The notes beneath the pieces were generated by a model. That model saw only the letters and a program-made list of their open reading frames with translations. It searched no databases and was not told the origin of the DNA. The translations under genes were made by a program, and so were the position numbers. From Acidobacteriota bacterium (GTDB lineage: Bacteria > Acidobacteriota > Blastocatellia > Pyrinomonadales > Pyrinomonadaceae): a DNA stretch of 64,000 bases. Positions 34,729-43,441 of the stretch are shown piece after piece (the stretch's first letter is position 1; every line of letters starts with the position of its first letter). The stretch covers positions 1-64,000 of the forward strand of contig JAFDVJ010000008.1 of the NCBI GenBank assembly GCA_018269075.1. Direction: 5' to 3'.

Positions 34729-35043
34729 GTCAGAACGCTTTGGCAAGCGGTCAGAACGTTATGGCAAAGAGTTAGAACGCTTTGGCAAGCAGTTAGAAGA
34801 CATTGGCAATGAGTTAGAACGCTTTGGCAATGAGTTAGAACGCTTTGGCAACGAGTTAGAACGCTTTGGCAAGCAGTTATATCGTTAAGGCAAGGAGTTA
34901 TATCGTTAAGGCAAGGAGTTAGAACGTTATGGCAATGAGTTAGAACGTTATGGCAACCAGTTAGAACGTTATGGCAACCAGTTAGAACGTTCCGGCGACT
35001 TGTGACCACGTTCCGGCGACTTGTGACCACGTTCCGGCGACAT
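34729..35043. repeat. 21-bp x 15 tandem array
   Basis: Fifteen consecutive 21-bp units start at 34729 and repeat every 21 bases to 35043 with no insertion or deletion. A typical unit is GTTAGAACGCTTTGGCAATGA; variants are TTATGGCAA and TTCCGGCGA. On the - strand one frame stays open through all units (heptads such as CQSVLTH). On the + strand one frame reads GNELERF heptads but has TAA in two adjacent units. No ribosome-binding site or clear start exists, so I call it a minisatellite. Confidence 0.92.
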
Positions 35044-35133
35044 ATCGTGTTCCCCGGCCTATACATTCTTTTACTTCCCGCCTTTCAGCCCTCGAAACTT
35101 CCCTTTCCCCAAAAACTTCCGCCCCTTCCAACC

Positions 35134-35463
35134 AAATCCGAAATCCGCAATCCGAAATCCGAAATCCCAATGACTTTATCCTCCGATTGGTTTATAATCG
35201 TTGTAATTATACGGCCAGGCGGATTTCGGATTTCGGATTTCGGATTGCGGATTGCTCGGAACCGGCGCGCCCCGGCTTTCTCAAACGGTTAAAGCATTTG
35301 AGAAAGTTATCCTGATACACAAACATTCATTCAAAACGGTATGATTCTGTGTTAACTGGACGATCGTTTATTGATTGTTTTCCGAATCCGTTAACGTTCC
35401 TGAAAAACCGAACGACATTTATGTCGAACAATCCGAAATCCGAAATCCGAAATCCGAAATCCG
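35134..35463. repeat. GGATTTC heptamer arrays, loci 2-4
   Basis: Three arrays with alternating orientation: AAATCCG units at 35134-35167, GGATTTC units at 35221-35254, AAATCCG units at 35431-35463. The first two could form a hairpin with a 53-bp loop. Apart from these the divergent spacer 35044-35511 holds no gene. Confidence 0.88.
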
Positions 35464-35511
35464 CATCGCCGTCCCGTTCCCCGAACAAAATTCATCTGTA
35501 AGGAGATTTAT

Positions 35512-37737
35512 ATGTCTGGAACCACTCTTTTCCGCCTACTGTGTATTGTCATTTTGTCCGCTTTTTTATTGAATATGGTTATGGACGTAAAAACGAAGGT
35601 TCAGGCAACGGAAACGCCGGCCGGCCCGGTCGCGGCCGCCGACGGAAATCCGCTGCTCGCCGAATGGCAGGGCGATTACGGCGGCTATCCGCCCTTCGAC
35701 AAGGTGCGGATCGAGGATTTCAAACCGGCGCTCGAAGCCGGGATGAAGGAAAATCTCGACGAGATCGATAAAATCGCGTCGAGCACGGCCGCGCCCGACT
35801 TCGACAACACGATCGCCGCGATGGAACGCGCCGGCCGCGCGCTCGACCGCGTTTCGACCATCTACAACATCTGGTCGGGCACGATGAGCACGCCCGAATT
35901 CCGGAAGATCGAGGCCGAAATGGACGTCAGGCTCGCCGCCTTCGGCGATCAGATCACGCAGAACGAAGCGCTTTTCAAACGGATCGAGGCCGTCTACAAC
36001 GCGCCCGCCAAAAAGAAGCTGACGCCCGAACAGCAGCGGCTCGTCTGGCGCTACTACACGAACTTCGTCCGCGCCGGCGCGAAACTCGGCGCGCCCGCGA
36101 AAAAACGGCTCTCGGAGATCAACCAGCGGCTCGCCGCGCTCTACAGCCAGTTCAGCGAGCATCTCCTGTCCGACGAAAACGATCTCTATCTCGAACTGAA
36201 AAGCGAAAAGGACCTCGAAGGCCTGCCGCAGTCGCTCCGCGACGCCGCCGCGCAGACCGCGCTCGCCAAGAACCTCAAAGGCTCGTGGGTCGTCGCCAAC
36301 ACGCGCTCGTCGGTCGATCCGTTTCTGACCTACTCGGCGCGCCGCGATCTGCGCGAAAAGGTCTGGCGGATGTTCGTCAACCGCGGCGACAACGGCGACA
36401 AAAACGACAACAACGCGATCATCACCGAAATCCTCGGCCTGCGCGCCGAACGCGCGAAGCTTTTAGGCTATAAGACGCACGCCCACTGGCGGCTCGAAAA
36501 CGCGATGGCGAAAACGCCCGAGCGCGCGATGGCGCTGATGGAGGCCGTCTGGAAACCGGCCGTCGCCCGCGTCAAAGAGGAAGTCGCCGATATGCAGAAG
36601 CTCGCCGACAAGGAAGGCGCGGGCATCACGATCGAGCCGTGGGATTACCGCTACTATATGGAAAAAGTGCGGAAAGCGCGGTTCGACCTCGACCAGAACG
36701 AGATCAAGCCCTACCTGCAGCTCGAAAAACTGCGCGAGGGAATGTTCTGGGTCGCCGGCGAGCTGTTCAATTTCAAGTTCACGCCGGTCACCGGCGTCCC
36801 GGTCTGCCACCCGGACGTCCGTGTCTGGGAAGTGACCGACAAGACGAGCGGCAAACATATCGGGCTCTGGTATTTCGATCCGTTCGCGCGCGCCGGCAAA
36901 CGCTCGGGCGCGTGGATGAACGCCTACCGCAACCAGGAAAAGATGGACGGCCGCGACATCACGACGATCGTCTCGAACAACTCGAACTTCGTCAAGGGCA
37001 AGCCCGGCGAGCCGATCCTGATTTCGTGGGACGACGCGACGACGCTTTTCCACGAGTTCGGCCACGCGCTCCACGGCCTCAATTCACGCGTCACCTACCC
37101 GTCGCTTTCGGGCACGGCGGTCGCGCGCGATTACGTCGAGTTCCCGTCGCAGCTGATGGAACACTGGCTTTCGACGCCCGAAGTGCTGCAGAAGTTCGCG
37201 CTCCATTACAAAACCGGCGAGCCGATTCCGCAGGCGCTCGTCGACAAGATCAAACGGGCGGCGACCTTTAACCAGGGCTTCGCGACGGTCGAATACCTGG
37301 CGAGCGCGCTCGTCGATATGAAGCTCCACCTCGCCGGCGCGCAGAAGATCGACCCCGACAAGTTCGAGCGCGAGACGCTCGCCGAGCTCGGGATGCCGCG
37401 CGAGATCGTGATGCGTCACCGGACGCCGCAGTTCGGCCATATCTTCGCCGGCGACGGCTATTCGGCGGGCTATTACAGCTATTTATGGTCGGACGTGCTG
37501 ACGGCCGACGCGTTCGGCGCGTTCACCGAAGCGGGCGGCCCGTACGACAAAAAGGTCGCCGCGCGGCTCGTCAAATACATCTTCTCGGTCGGCAACACGG
37601 TCGATCCGGCCGAAGCCTACCGCAACTTCCGCGGCCGCGACCCGCAGACGAGCGCGCTGATGAAGAAGCGCGGCTTTCCGGTCGCCGACGAAAAACCGGC
37701 GACGAACTCGAAAACGCCGTCGAAGAAACAAAAATAA
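35512..37737 (+). CDS. dcp: M3 family peptidyl-dipeptidase (Dcp-like)
   Basis: 741 residues. An N-terminal hydrophobic segment (about residues 5-23) suggests membrane anchoring or export. The catalytic zinc site is HEFGH at residues 514-518 within TLFHEFGHALHGL, with the downstream Glu in the EFPSQLMEHW region as in thimet-type M3 peptidases. Dcp enzymes remove dipeptides from peptide C-termini. AAGGAG lies before the ATG. The lysine-rich C-terminus (SKTPSKKQK) is an extra tail. The divergent glycan locus lies behind it; no operon partner is visible. Confidence 0.93.
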   Translation: MSGTTLFRLLCIVILSAFLLNMVMDVKTKVQATETPAGPVAAADGNPLLAEWQGDYGGYPPFDKVRIEDFKPALEAGMKENLDEIDKIASSTAAPDFDNTIAAMERAGRALDRVSTIYNIWSGTMSTPEFRKIEAEMDVRLAAFGDQITQNEALFKRIEAVYNAPAKKKLTPEQQRLVWRYYTNFVRAGAKLGAPAKKRLSEINQRLAALYSQFSEHLLSDENDLYLELKSEKDLEGLPQSLRDAAAQTALAKNLKGSWVVANTRSSVDPFLTYSARRDLREKVWRMFVNRGDNGDKNDNNAIITEILGLRAERAKLLGYKTHAHWRLENAMAKTPERAMALMEAVWKPAVARVKEEVADMQKLADKEGAGITIEPWDYRYYMEKVRKARFDLDQNEIKPYLQLEKLREGMFWVAGELFNFKFTPVTGVPVCHPDVRVWEVTDKTSGKHIGLWYFDPFARAGKRSGAWMNAYRNQEKMDGRDITTIVSNNSNFVKGKPGEPILISWDDATTLFHEFGHALHGLNSRVTYPSLSGTAVARDYVEFPSQLMEHWLSTPEVLQKFALHYKTGEPIPQALVDKIKRAATFNQGFATVEYLASALVDMKLHLAGAQKIDPDKFERETLAELGMPREIVMRHRTPQFGHIFAGDGYSAGYYSYLWSDVLTADAFGAFTEAGGPYDKKVAARLVKYIFSVGNTVDPAEAYRNFRGRDPQTSALMKKRGFPVADEKPATNSKTPSKKQK

Positions 37738-37764
37738 GCTTGCGTTTCTGGGGAACGCGCCGGC

Positions 37765-39171
37765 TCAGTACGGCGCGTCGACCGTCAGCTCGAGATTGTC
37801 GGCGTTCCCGCTCGCCGGCAGCTCGCGAAGCTTCGAAAACAGGCGGCCTTCGGGCTGCCTGTTTTTTTCGTTATACGCCCTGATCCGGTAATCGTAGGTC
37901 TCGAAACCGCGCAGCCGGAAACGGCCGTCCGCGTCGGTTTTGACCTCGCCGACATTGCCCGAGTAACTGCACCGCGACGTTTCGGCCGGAAGCAGAAAGA
38001 CGGTCGCGCCGGCGAGCGGCCGGCGGCCGGCGTCGTAGACGATGCCGGAAAACCAGCGTTCGGCGAGCGGCGCGGGCAATTTGAAGCTTCCGACATCGAG
38101 TTTCCCCGACTCGAAGACCGTCACGATCCGCGCGTTTTTCCGATCCGCCGCGCCGTCGTAAAACGTGCGGCCGAATTCGAGACCGAGCCTGCGGAGGACG
38201 TCGTGCGTCGGCGCGAGCGGACAGTTGGCCGGATTGACCGCGAGCAGGTAGCGGCCGGGCGGGACGATCCGGAAAAAGAAATCGCCCGTCAGCTGGTCGG
38301 CCCAGACTCCGTCGACGGGCGGATAATCCCTGATGATCTGATCGCGCTCGTCGAGCGGCAGCAGCGACAGAAAGACCTGCGGGGCCGCGCGGCCGTCCGG
38401 GCCGATCATTTTCCCGGCGACCGCGCCCTGCCGCGTCGTCACGAAATCGGCGCCGCCGCAGCGCCTGTTTTCGAGGCTGACGCCGACGAGATGCTCGGTC
38501 AGATCGGCCCGCGTGAAGAGCTCGCGCAGCCCCGCCGGTAATTTGGCCGTCACGCGGTAATCGTCCGGCGGGATTTCCTTGAAAAGATACTTGCCCTGCG
38601 CGTCGGTCAGCGTTTTGAATCTGATCTTTTTGCGGCGCACGCTCTGAATGGTGACCTCGATGCCGGCGAGCTTTCCGAGCGTCCGCGGGTCGCGTGACGA
38701 TTTTTGAACGTCCTCGTAAATACTGCCGTAAATGCGCGTGCCGGTCTTTCCGGCCTCGATCTCCTTAACGTATTCGAGATCGTCGGCCGCATCGTCGAGC
38801 CGCACGGTCGGGCCGCATAGATGCTCGTGAAACTTCCCGTCGCCGCTCCGCCGCCCGTAAACGAAATAGCGCCCGCCCTGTTTGAACGGGTAGCCGCAGC
38901 TCGCCGTGCTCCGGCTCGTCCAGATCTCGACCTTTTCGCCGGGCGTTCCGCGGATCGTTTTTTCGACCGCGAAGGTCGCTTTCATCAGGTCGTTCTCGAC
39001 GACGACGCTTTCGGCGAGACCGATGAAGACGTTCTCCGCGCCCCAGTAATAACCGCAGGTTTCGACGCCCGGGCCGGCCGGCCGGCCGCGACAGGTGCAG
39101 GCCGCCGCTTCCGGCGCGCCGGCCGCGTAAAGAAACGCGGTCAGCAGCATTGCGAGACAGATTTTCGACAT
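37765..39171 (-). CDS. secreted NTR/TIMP-like protein with carboxypeptidase-regulatory domains
   Basis: 468 residues with a signal peptide (MSKICLAMLLTAFLYAAGAP). The mature N-terminus CTCRGRPAGPGVETCGYYWG with later STASCGYPFKQGGRYFVYG resembles the netrin/TIMP-like fold, which starts with a CxC. Two or three Ig-like carboxypeptidase-regulatory segments follow (IEVTIQSVRRKKIRFKTLTD with GKYLFKEIPPDDY; ADGRFRLRGFETYDYRIRAY). Such proteins are usually surface or periplasmic; the function is unknown. It ends 27 bp from the convergent dcp gene. Confidence 0.8.
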   Translation of the reverse strand: MSKICLAMLLTAFLYAAGAPEAAACTCRGRPAGPGVETCGYYWGAENVFIGLAESVVVENDLMKATFAVEKTIRGTPGEKVEIWTSRSTASCGYPFKQGGRYFVYGRRSGDGKFHEHLCGPTVRLDDAADDLEYVKEIEAGKTGTRIYGSIYEDVQKSSRDPRTLGKLAGIEVTIQSVRRKKIRFKTLTDAQGKYLFKEIPPDDYRVTAKLPAGLRELFTRADLTEHLVGVSLENRRCGGADFVTTRQGAVAGKMIGPDGRAAPQVFLSLLPLDERDQIIRDYPPVDGVWADQLTGDFFFRIVPPGRYLLAVNPANCPLAPTHDVLRRLGLEFGRTFYDGAADRKNARIVTVFESGKLDVGSFKLPAPLAERWFSGIVYDAGRRPLAGATVFLLPAETSRCSYSGNVGEVKTDADGRFRLRGFETYDYRIRAYNEKNRQPEGRLFSKLRELPASGNADNLELTVDAPY

Positions 39172-39213
39172 TGTCCTAAACCTCCCTTCGTGATGAGTTT
39201 TTGAGTTTTCGAA

Positions 39214-39262
39214 AACGGCCGCGCTTGCGGCGCGCTTCCCGTTCGCCGCAAGCGCGGCCGTT
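39214..39262 (-). terminator. strong rho-independent terminator
   Basis: AACGGCCGCGCTTGCGGCG (39214-39232) and its exact complement (39244-39262) form a 19-bp GC-rich stem with an 11-base loop. On the - strand the stem is followed by TTTTCG, just after the stop of the gene ending at 39268. Confidence 0.85.
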
Positions 39263-39267
39263 CGGTT

Positions 39268-40815
39268 TCAACGCCAGCTTCCGACGATCTCGCGGCAGAC
39301 GGGGATCAGCGCGCCCTCTTTGTCGAGCGGATTTTCCTGGAAAGACACCCAGATCAAAGAGTGAAACGCCCGGATGACCTTTTCCTTCGAGACGTAAACG
39401 CCCGCGCCGCCGCCGTAATATTTGACGACCAGCTTGTCGTCCGTGAATTTCAGACAGGCTTCATATAAATTGAGCCCGCACGGCTCGGCATTCGCGCCGA
39501 CCGTCGCCTTGCTCGTCGTCAGAAAAGCCTTCCACGTCTCGCTTTTGGCAACTCTCGTCACCTTTTTCTCGATCCGATACGTCTGTTCTTTTCCGAGGAA
39601 TTTATCGAAGCCGCTCAATTCCACGGGAACGCGAACCTCGTCTTCCCGGTCGTAGGACAGATCGACGACCTTTTTGACGAAACGCAGACCGCCTTTTCCG
39701 TAAGACGCTTCTTCGACGGTTTTTTTGAGCGGGTCGGCCCAAACGACCACCGGCTCGGCGCCCGGACAGCCGACCTGTTCGAGCGTCCCCCGCACGAAAC
39801 GGCAGATCGCCTGACATTCGGCCGACTGGGCCTCATAATCGCCGAGCGCCCAGGCGCCGATTTCGGGATGCCCGTAAAAGGGATGGCGAAGCTCTTCGGG
39901 CACCGTTTTATCGGTTTCGAGCGTGTAAAACGTAAACTTTCCCATCAGCGCCTCGACGATCTCGTGAAGCTCGGTCTTGCCGGTCGCCCTGATTCGTTTG
40001 ATGGAGCTCACCATTCGTTTCGCGGTAAAGCCGTCGTCCGGTTCTTCCGGACGACGGATCGGATCGGCGTAGGTTATGATCACGAAGTTTTCCGTCGTGC
40101 CGATGGCCGCCGTTTCGGGGTTTCGATTGGTCTTTCCGACCCAGTCGAACGACAGCTTCCCGTAACAGATGTCGTCCGCCAGGTCTTCGAGCGAGGTCAG
40201 CTCGATCACGTTGCGGCCGACGTTAAAAGTCATAGCGGCCGAGCGAAAAAAAGCCTTGCCTCTCAATTCGGCGCCGACTTTCCCGGTATCGGGCGCTTCG
40301 CCCTCGGCCTCGACGACGAGCCGAATCCTCGCCTTCGTTTTGCGATTGTGGCTGATCGGATTCGTTTTGCCGGGTGTCCAGTCGGGTTTCGCGTAAAGCT
40401 CGCCCGTATTCTTCCAATCGGTCTCGTTGTTTTTAATGACGTGATGGTCGGACAAAAACGTCAGCTCGACGACTTTGAGCTTGAGCGGCGGAACCGGTTT
40501 CGGTTTTTCGGGCTCGGCTTTCTTTTCGGGCTCGGCTTTCGGTTTTTCGGGTTCTTTTTTCGGCGGCGGTTTCGGCAGCGGGCGGCGGACGGGCACGGCA
40601 CTGCATTTCATCAGGATGGCGGTCGTCGATTCGCCTTTTTCCTCTTTGACGACGACCTTTCCGCCCTCTCTTTCGTAAACCTCGTACCAGAGCTCCCAGA
40701 GCTCTTCGGTGTCGGGCTTAGAGGTTCGGCCGGCTGTCTTTGCATTCACCGCCTGACAGGCCTTGTCCCTCGCTTCGGGATTTATCTCATTGAGATCGAC
40801 GTCTTTATAAGGCAT
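39268..40815 (-). CDS. unrecognised multidomain protein with P/K/E-rich linker
   Basis: 515 residues, no signal peptide. Residues 1-75 form a small helical domain; 76-112 are a P/K/E-rich linker (KPPPKKEPEKPKAEPEKK); the rest is mixed alpha/beta. Around residue 320, AECQAICRFVRGTLEQVGCP has the look of the Cys-helix of a transglutaminase-like or papain-like domain, but I cannot place the His/Asp partners. A possible effector-type protein is inferred from this layout and from the small acidic gene behind it. GAAGGA precedes the ATG, and a strong terminator follows. Confidence 0.6.
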   Translation of the reverse strand: MPYKDVDLNEINPEARDKACQAVNAKTAGRTSKPDTEELWELWYEVYEREGGKVVVKEEKGESTTAILMKCSAVPVRRPLPKPPPKKEPEKPKAEPEKKAEPEKPKPVPPLKLKVVELTFLSDHHVIKNNETDWKNTGELYAKPDWTPGKTNPISHNRKTKARIRLVVEAEGEAPDTGKVGAELRGKAFFRSAAMTFNVGRNVIELTSLEDLADDICYGKLSFDWVGKTNRNPETAAIGTTENFVIITYADPIRRPEEPDDGFTAKRMVSSIKRIRATGKTELHEIVEALMGKFTFYTLETDKTVPEELRHPFYGHPEIGAWALGDYEAQSAECQAICRFVRGTLEQVGCPGAEPVVVWADPLKKTVEEASYGKGGLRFVKKVVDLSYDREDEVRVPVELSGFDKFLGKEQTYRIEKKVTRVAKSETWKAFLTTSKATVGANAEPCGLNLYEACLKFTDDKLVVKYYGGGAGVYVSKEKVIRAFHSLIWVSFQENPLDKEGALIPVCREIVGSWR

Positions 40816-40854
40816 ATCAATCCTTCAATATCGGTAAATTAGCAGTTCGGAACC

Positions 40855-40925
40855 GGCCTTTGATCTTTGTCGTTTCGCGGCTTTGAACAGATTGTCTTTG
40901 AACGCCGAAGATCAAAGATCGGGGC
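40855..40925. repeat. inverted GATCTTT repeats
   Basis: GGCCTTTGATCTTT (40855-40868) faces AAGATCAAAGATC then GGGGCC (40909-40925). The layout is that of the other heptamer stem-loops, here between two - strand genes. Confidence 0.8.
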
Positions 40926-40929
40926 CTCA

Positions 40930-41286
40930 TCAATCCTTCATTATTTCAAGCGTCCGGTGCCGGGCCAGCGCGGTCATTTTTTGCTCTTCGGTCAAAAAAC
41001 CGTTATCCAGAATCTCCCGCGCCCAGAGAGTTTCTTCCAGATCGGGAAAATCGCGGCCGTATTCGACGGTATATTTCAGGAACTCGACGATGAAGCCGTC
41101 GTCTTTGAGTCTGAATCTGCCGGTTTTACCGAGACCGCCGCGAACATCGTCGCGCAAAACGTCCTCATCGACGTCTTTCAGTTTTTCGGGATAAGACGCG
41201 CGAAGCTCCGCGAGACAACGATTCTCGAATTCCAGATTGAGAGAATTCTGCATCTCGTCCCATTGTTCCCGCCTGATCACCAGCAT
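40930..41286 (-). CDS. small acidic protein, possible effector-accessory type
   Basis: 118 residues beginning MLVIRREQWDEMQNSLNLEF. The pattern (initial MxVIR-EQ, a region on helical charged segments, then EYGRDFPDLEETLWAREILD and a short tail) recalls small proteins often encoded beside VgrG/PAAR or contractile-injection effector genes. The resemblance is from memory of the pattern and is not verified; no injection-system structural gene is present. It precedes the 515-residue gene on the same strand. Confidence 0.55.
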   Translation of the reverse strand: MLVIRREQWDEMQNSLNLEFENRCLAELRASYPEKLKDVDEDVLRDDVRGGLGKTGRFRLKDDGFIVEFLKYTVEYGRDFPDLEETLWAREILDNGFLTEEQKMTALARHRTLEIMKD

Positions 41287-41412
41287 GATTTTCTTTTTTT
41301 GCAGTATAACCCGATGTGAAAAATAAAAAAAGAGAAAAGCGAGCGCCGGCCCGCAGCCGCGTTTCGAGCGAGGAACCGCGGTTTCGGTTCGATAATTCTT
41401 CGATCGGGACGA

Positions 41413-41589
41413 TCAGAAAAGACGGCGCTGGCCGTCGACGACCTCGGCGATGATCGTTTCGATCTCGTTTTCCTCGGCGGTCTCGCATTCCCTCAAAACC
41501 TCGCGCTTCTGCGCGGCCGACAGCTCGCGCCACGCTTTCGTGAGCTCTTTCGATTGATGGATCAGATAAATCGTCCGGTTTGGAGACAT
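41413..41589 (-). CDS. 58-residue hypothetical protein
   Basis: This short frame reads MSPNRTIYLIHQSKELTKAW, then RELSAAQKREVLREC and a charged tail ending DGQRRLF. It is helical and charged and uses the GC-rich codons of its neighbours, so I consider it real. No Shine-Dalgarno is present: a GGATTTC heptamer array starts two bases upstream of the ATG. It may form a unit with the genes at 40930 and 39268. The function is unknown. Confidence 0.55.
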   Translation of the reverse strand: MSPNRTIYLIHQSKELTKAWRELSAAQKREVLRECETAEENEIETIIAEVVDGQRRLF

Positions 41590-41591
41590 TG

Positions 41592-41625
41592 CGATTTCGG
41601 ATTTCGGATTTCGGATTTCGGATTT
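41592..41625. repeat. GGATTTC heptamer array, locus 5
   Basis: Nearly five 7-bp units directly abutting the start codon of the 58-residue gene. The remaining spacer to 41780 has only an 11-bp inverted pair (AGTTTGGGAAG with CTTCCCAAACT, about 41706-41777). Confidence 0.88.
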
Positions 41626-41779
41626 GGTTTTACGTCGGGGACGATCGATATTTCAAAGCGAATCTTTTGAGATTATAGGAAAAACGCCGGCGTTTATCCA
41701 ATTAAAAGTTTGGGAAGAAGAGGAAATAGTATTGGAATTTCGTAAAGTTCGGGGGAAAGGCAACTCACTTCCCAAACTG

Positions 41780-42253
41780 TTAAATCCATCTCCGGACGCG
41801 GCGGCGGTAGTTTTCGTATTCGGGGCCGAAATCGCGGCGGAGGCGCGGCTCTTCGTGGAGCCGGATGAACAGATTGAAGGCGGCGAAAACGACCGCCGCG
41901 TAAACGGCGAGGCCCCACGACGGCCAGAAAAGACATTCGCCGGCGAGCATCAGCATCACGCCGACGTACATCGGGTTCCGCGAGTATTTGTACAATCCCC
42001 TGACGACCAGTTTCCGTGTCGGATCGAGCGGCGAAAGCGTGCCGCGGCCCTCGGTCGCGAAACGCAGGATGCAGATCGTCAAAATTATCAAACCGGCAAC
42101 GAACAAAACGCCGCCTGCGAGCGTCCCGATCGTCGGCGATTCCGGCCGGAACGAACGATCGCCGGCGCGCAGGATCAGATACGGGACCAGGCCCGCCACC
42201 AGTCCGGGCTGCAGCACGGTAAACAGCAGATTGCGCAGCAATAAAGAAATCAT
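41780..42253 (-). CDS. isoprenylcysteine carboxyl methyltransferase-like membrane protein
   Basis: 157 residues with four membrane segments. LYKYSRNPMYVGVMLMLAGE and the end HEEPRLRRDFGPEYENYRRR are the signatures of ICMT/PEMT-type membrane methyltransferases (the C-terminal part binds SAM). The ATG at 42253 is chosen because AGAGGA lies seven bases before it; a GTG 15 bases upstream would overlap the preceding gene. The substrate in bacteria is mostly unknown, possibly lipids or isoprenoids. Confidence 0.85.
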   Translation of the reverse strand: MISLLLRNLLFTVLQPGLVAGLVPYLILRAGDRSFRPESPTIGTLAGGVLFVAGLIILTICILRFATEGRGTLSPLDPTRKLVVRGLYKYSRNPMYVGVMLMLAGECLFWPSWGLAVYAAVVFAAFNLFIRLHEEPRLRRDFGPEYENYRRRVRRWI

Positions 42254-42264
42254 CGTTTTTCCTC

Positions 42265-43440
42265 TCACGGCGTTTCGGGCGCCGGGCAGCCGCTTCGCTT
42301 CAACCGCCAGCTCCCGTCGAAAACGCCCGGTTTTTCGCGGACGATCAGCTCCGTCGACGCTTTATCTTCCGTCATCCGGCAAACCGCCCGCGCAATCTGT
42401 TCGGAAACGCGGCTTTCCGGATACGCCGGCACGTTCAGATCGGCGAGCGCCCATTCGAACAGCGGCAGCATCCGTTCGCCGGTCGTCTGCACGCGAAAAA
42501 CGACGGACCGCGCCTTCGGCGGCAGCTTCCCGAACGACGCGTCGTCGATCCGGATGACCGCGATCTCCGTGTTTCCCGAATAGAGCGCGCCCGAAAGATA
42601 CATATCCCAGAGCCCGAAAAAACTCAAGACCGGCAGCAGGACGGCGGCCGCGACGATTCCCGCCAGTAGTTTTTCGCTTCGCTTTGCCGGACCGCGAAAC
42701 GCTTCCGCGATCGAGACGCCGCTTTGCCGGAACAATCCGGCGACGAGCGCGATCAGGGCCGCGTTCCAGAGCCAGACGACGCGGTTATAGTCTTTCGCGA
42801 CGAGCGCGGCGAGAATCGTCAGATGCATCGCGATCGCCGCGCAAACCGCGAGCTTCCGCGTCCTCCGGACGAGCAGCCCGACGCCGATCAGCATCTCCGT
42901 CAGCGCGATCGCCAACGCGAGCGCGCCGAGCGGCCAGTTTCCCGTCGAAAAAAGATTTTCGAAAAGCTTCGGCAGCAATTCGTGGGCGAAGGAATAATTC
43001 AGTTTCTGCGCGCCGCTCCAGAAATAAAGCATTGCGACGACCGTCTGCGCGAGCCCGAGCGTCCGGTTCGCGGCCGCGTCATCGTCGTTTCGCCGCGGAT
43101 TGCCGAAAGCCGCGACCGCGAGCAGCAGCGCATACTGGCAAACCCACGGCTGGAGCCGCGTCTGATCGAAAACCGCGAACAGCAGCAGCGCGCCGAGCGC
43201 GAGCGCCGGGAAAACCCGCGACCGGCCGAAAAAAATCGTCGCCGCCAGCGCGCCGGTCAGCACGACCGCCAGCGCGCGTTCGAACGCGACGACGAATCCG
43301 GCCGGCGGCTCGAAAAAAAGCGGCGCGCGCGGAAACTCGCGCGTCACCGGAAACCACAGTTCGTGCGAGCAAAAAAGACCGGCCAGCAGCGCCAGGCCGA
43401 CGACGACGCGCAAAAATCTGATCCGATCGAACGCTTTCAA
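42265..43440 (-). CDS. multi-pass membrane protein, DoxX/HTTM-like
   Basis: 391 residues with about nine hydrophobic segments, then a soluble C-terminal domain of about 110 residues (FRVQTTGERMLPLFEWALAD). TVVAMLYFWSGAQKLNYSFA and GALALAIALTEMLIGVGLLV recall DoxX/HTTM-type proteins. The start is TTG (43438-43440) after GGAGG, which overlaps the stop region of the ankyrin gene, so the two are coupled. The function is unknown. Confidence 0.75.
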   Translation of the reverse strand: MKAFDRIRFLRVVVGLALLAGLFCSHELWFPVTREFPRAPLFFEPPAGFVVAFERALAVVLTGALAATIFFGRSRVFPALALGALLLFAVFDQTRLQPWVCQYALLLAVAAFGNPRRNDDDAAANRTLGLAQTVVAMLYFWSGAQKLNYSFAHELLPKLFENLFSTGNWPLGALALAIALTEMLIGVGLLVRRTRKLAVCAAIAMHLTILAALVAKDYNRVVWLWNAALIALVAGLFRQSGVSIAEAFRGPAKRSEKLLAGIVAAAVLLPVLSFFGLWDMYLSGALYSGNTEIAVIRIDDASFGKLPPKARSVVFRVQTTGERMLPLFEWALADLNVPAYPESRVSEQIARAVCRMTEDKASTELIVREKPGVFDGSWRLKRSGCPAPETP

Positions 43441-43441
43441 T

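Noticed and set aside
34539..35066. 175-codon - strand open frame through the 21-bp array
   Set aside because: No ribosome-binding site; it runs through a GGATTTC array and the heptads follow from the 21-bp period. Kept as a repeat, with the coding option noted as a finding.
41165..41533. 122-codon - strand frame
   Set aside because: Shadow of the 118- and 58-residue genes with arginine-rich out-of-frame composition.
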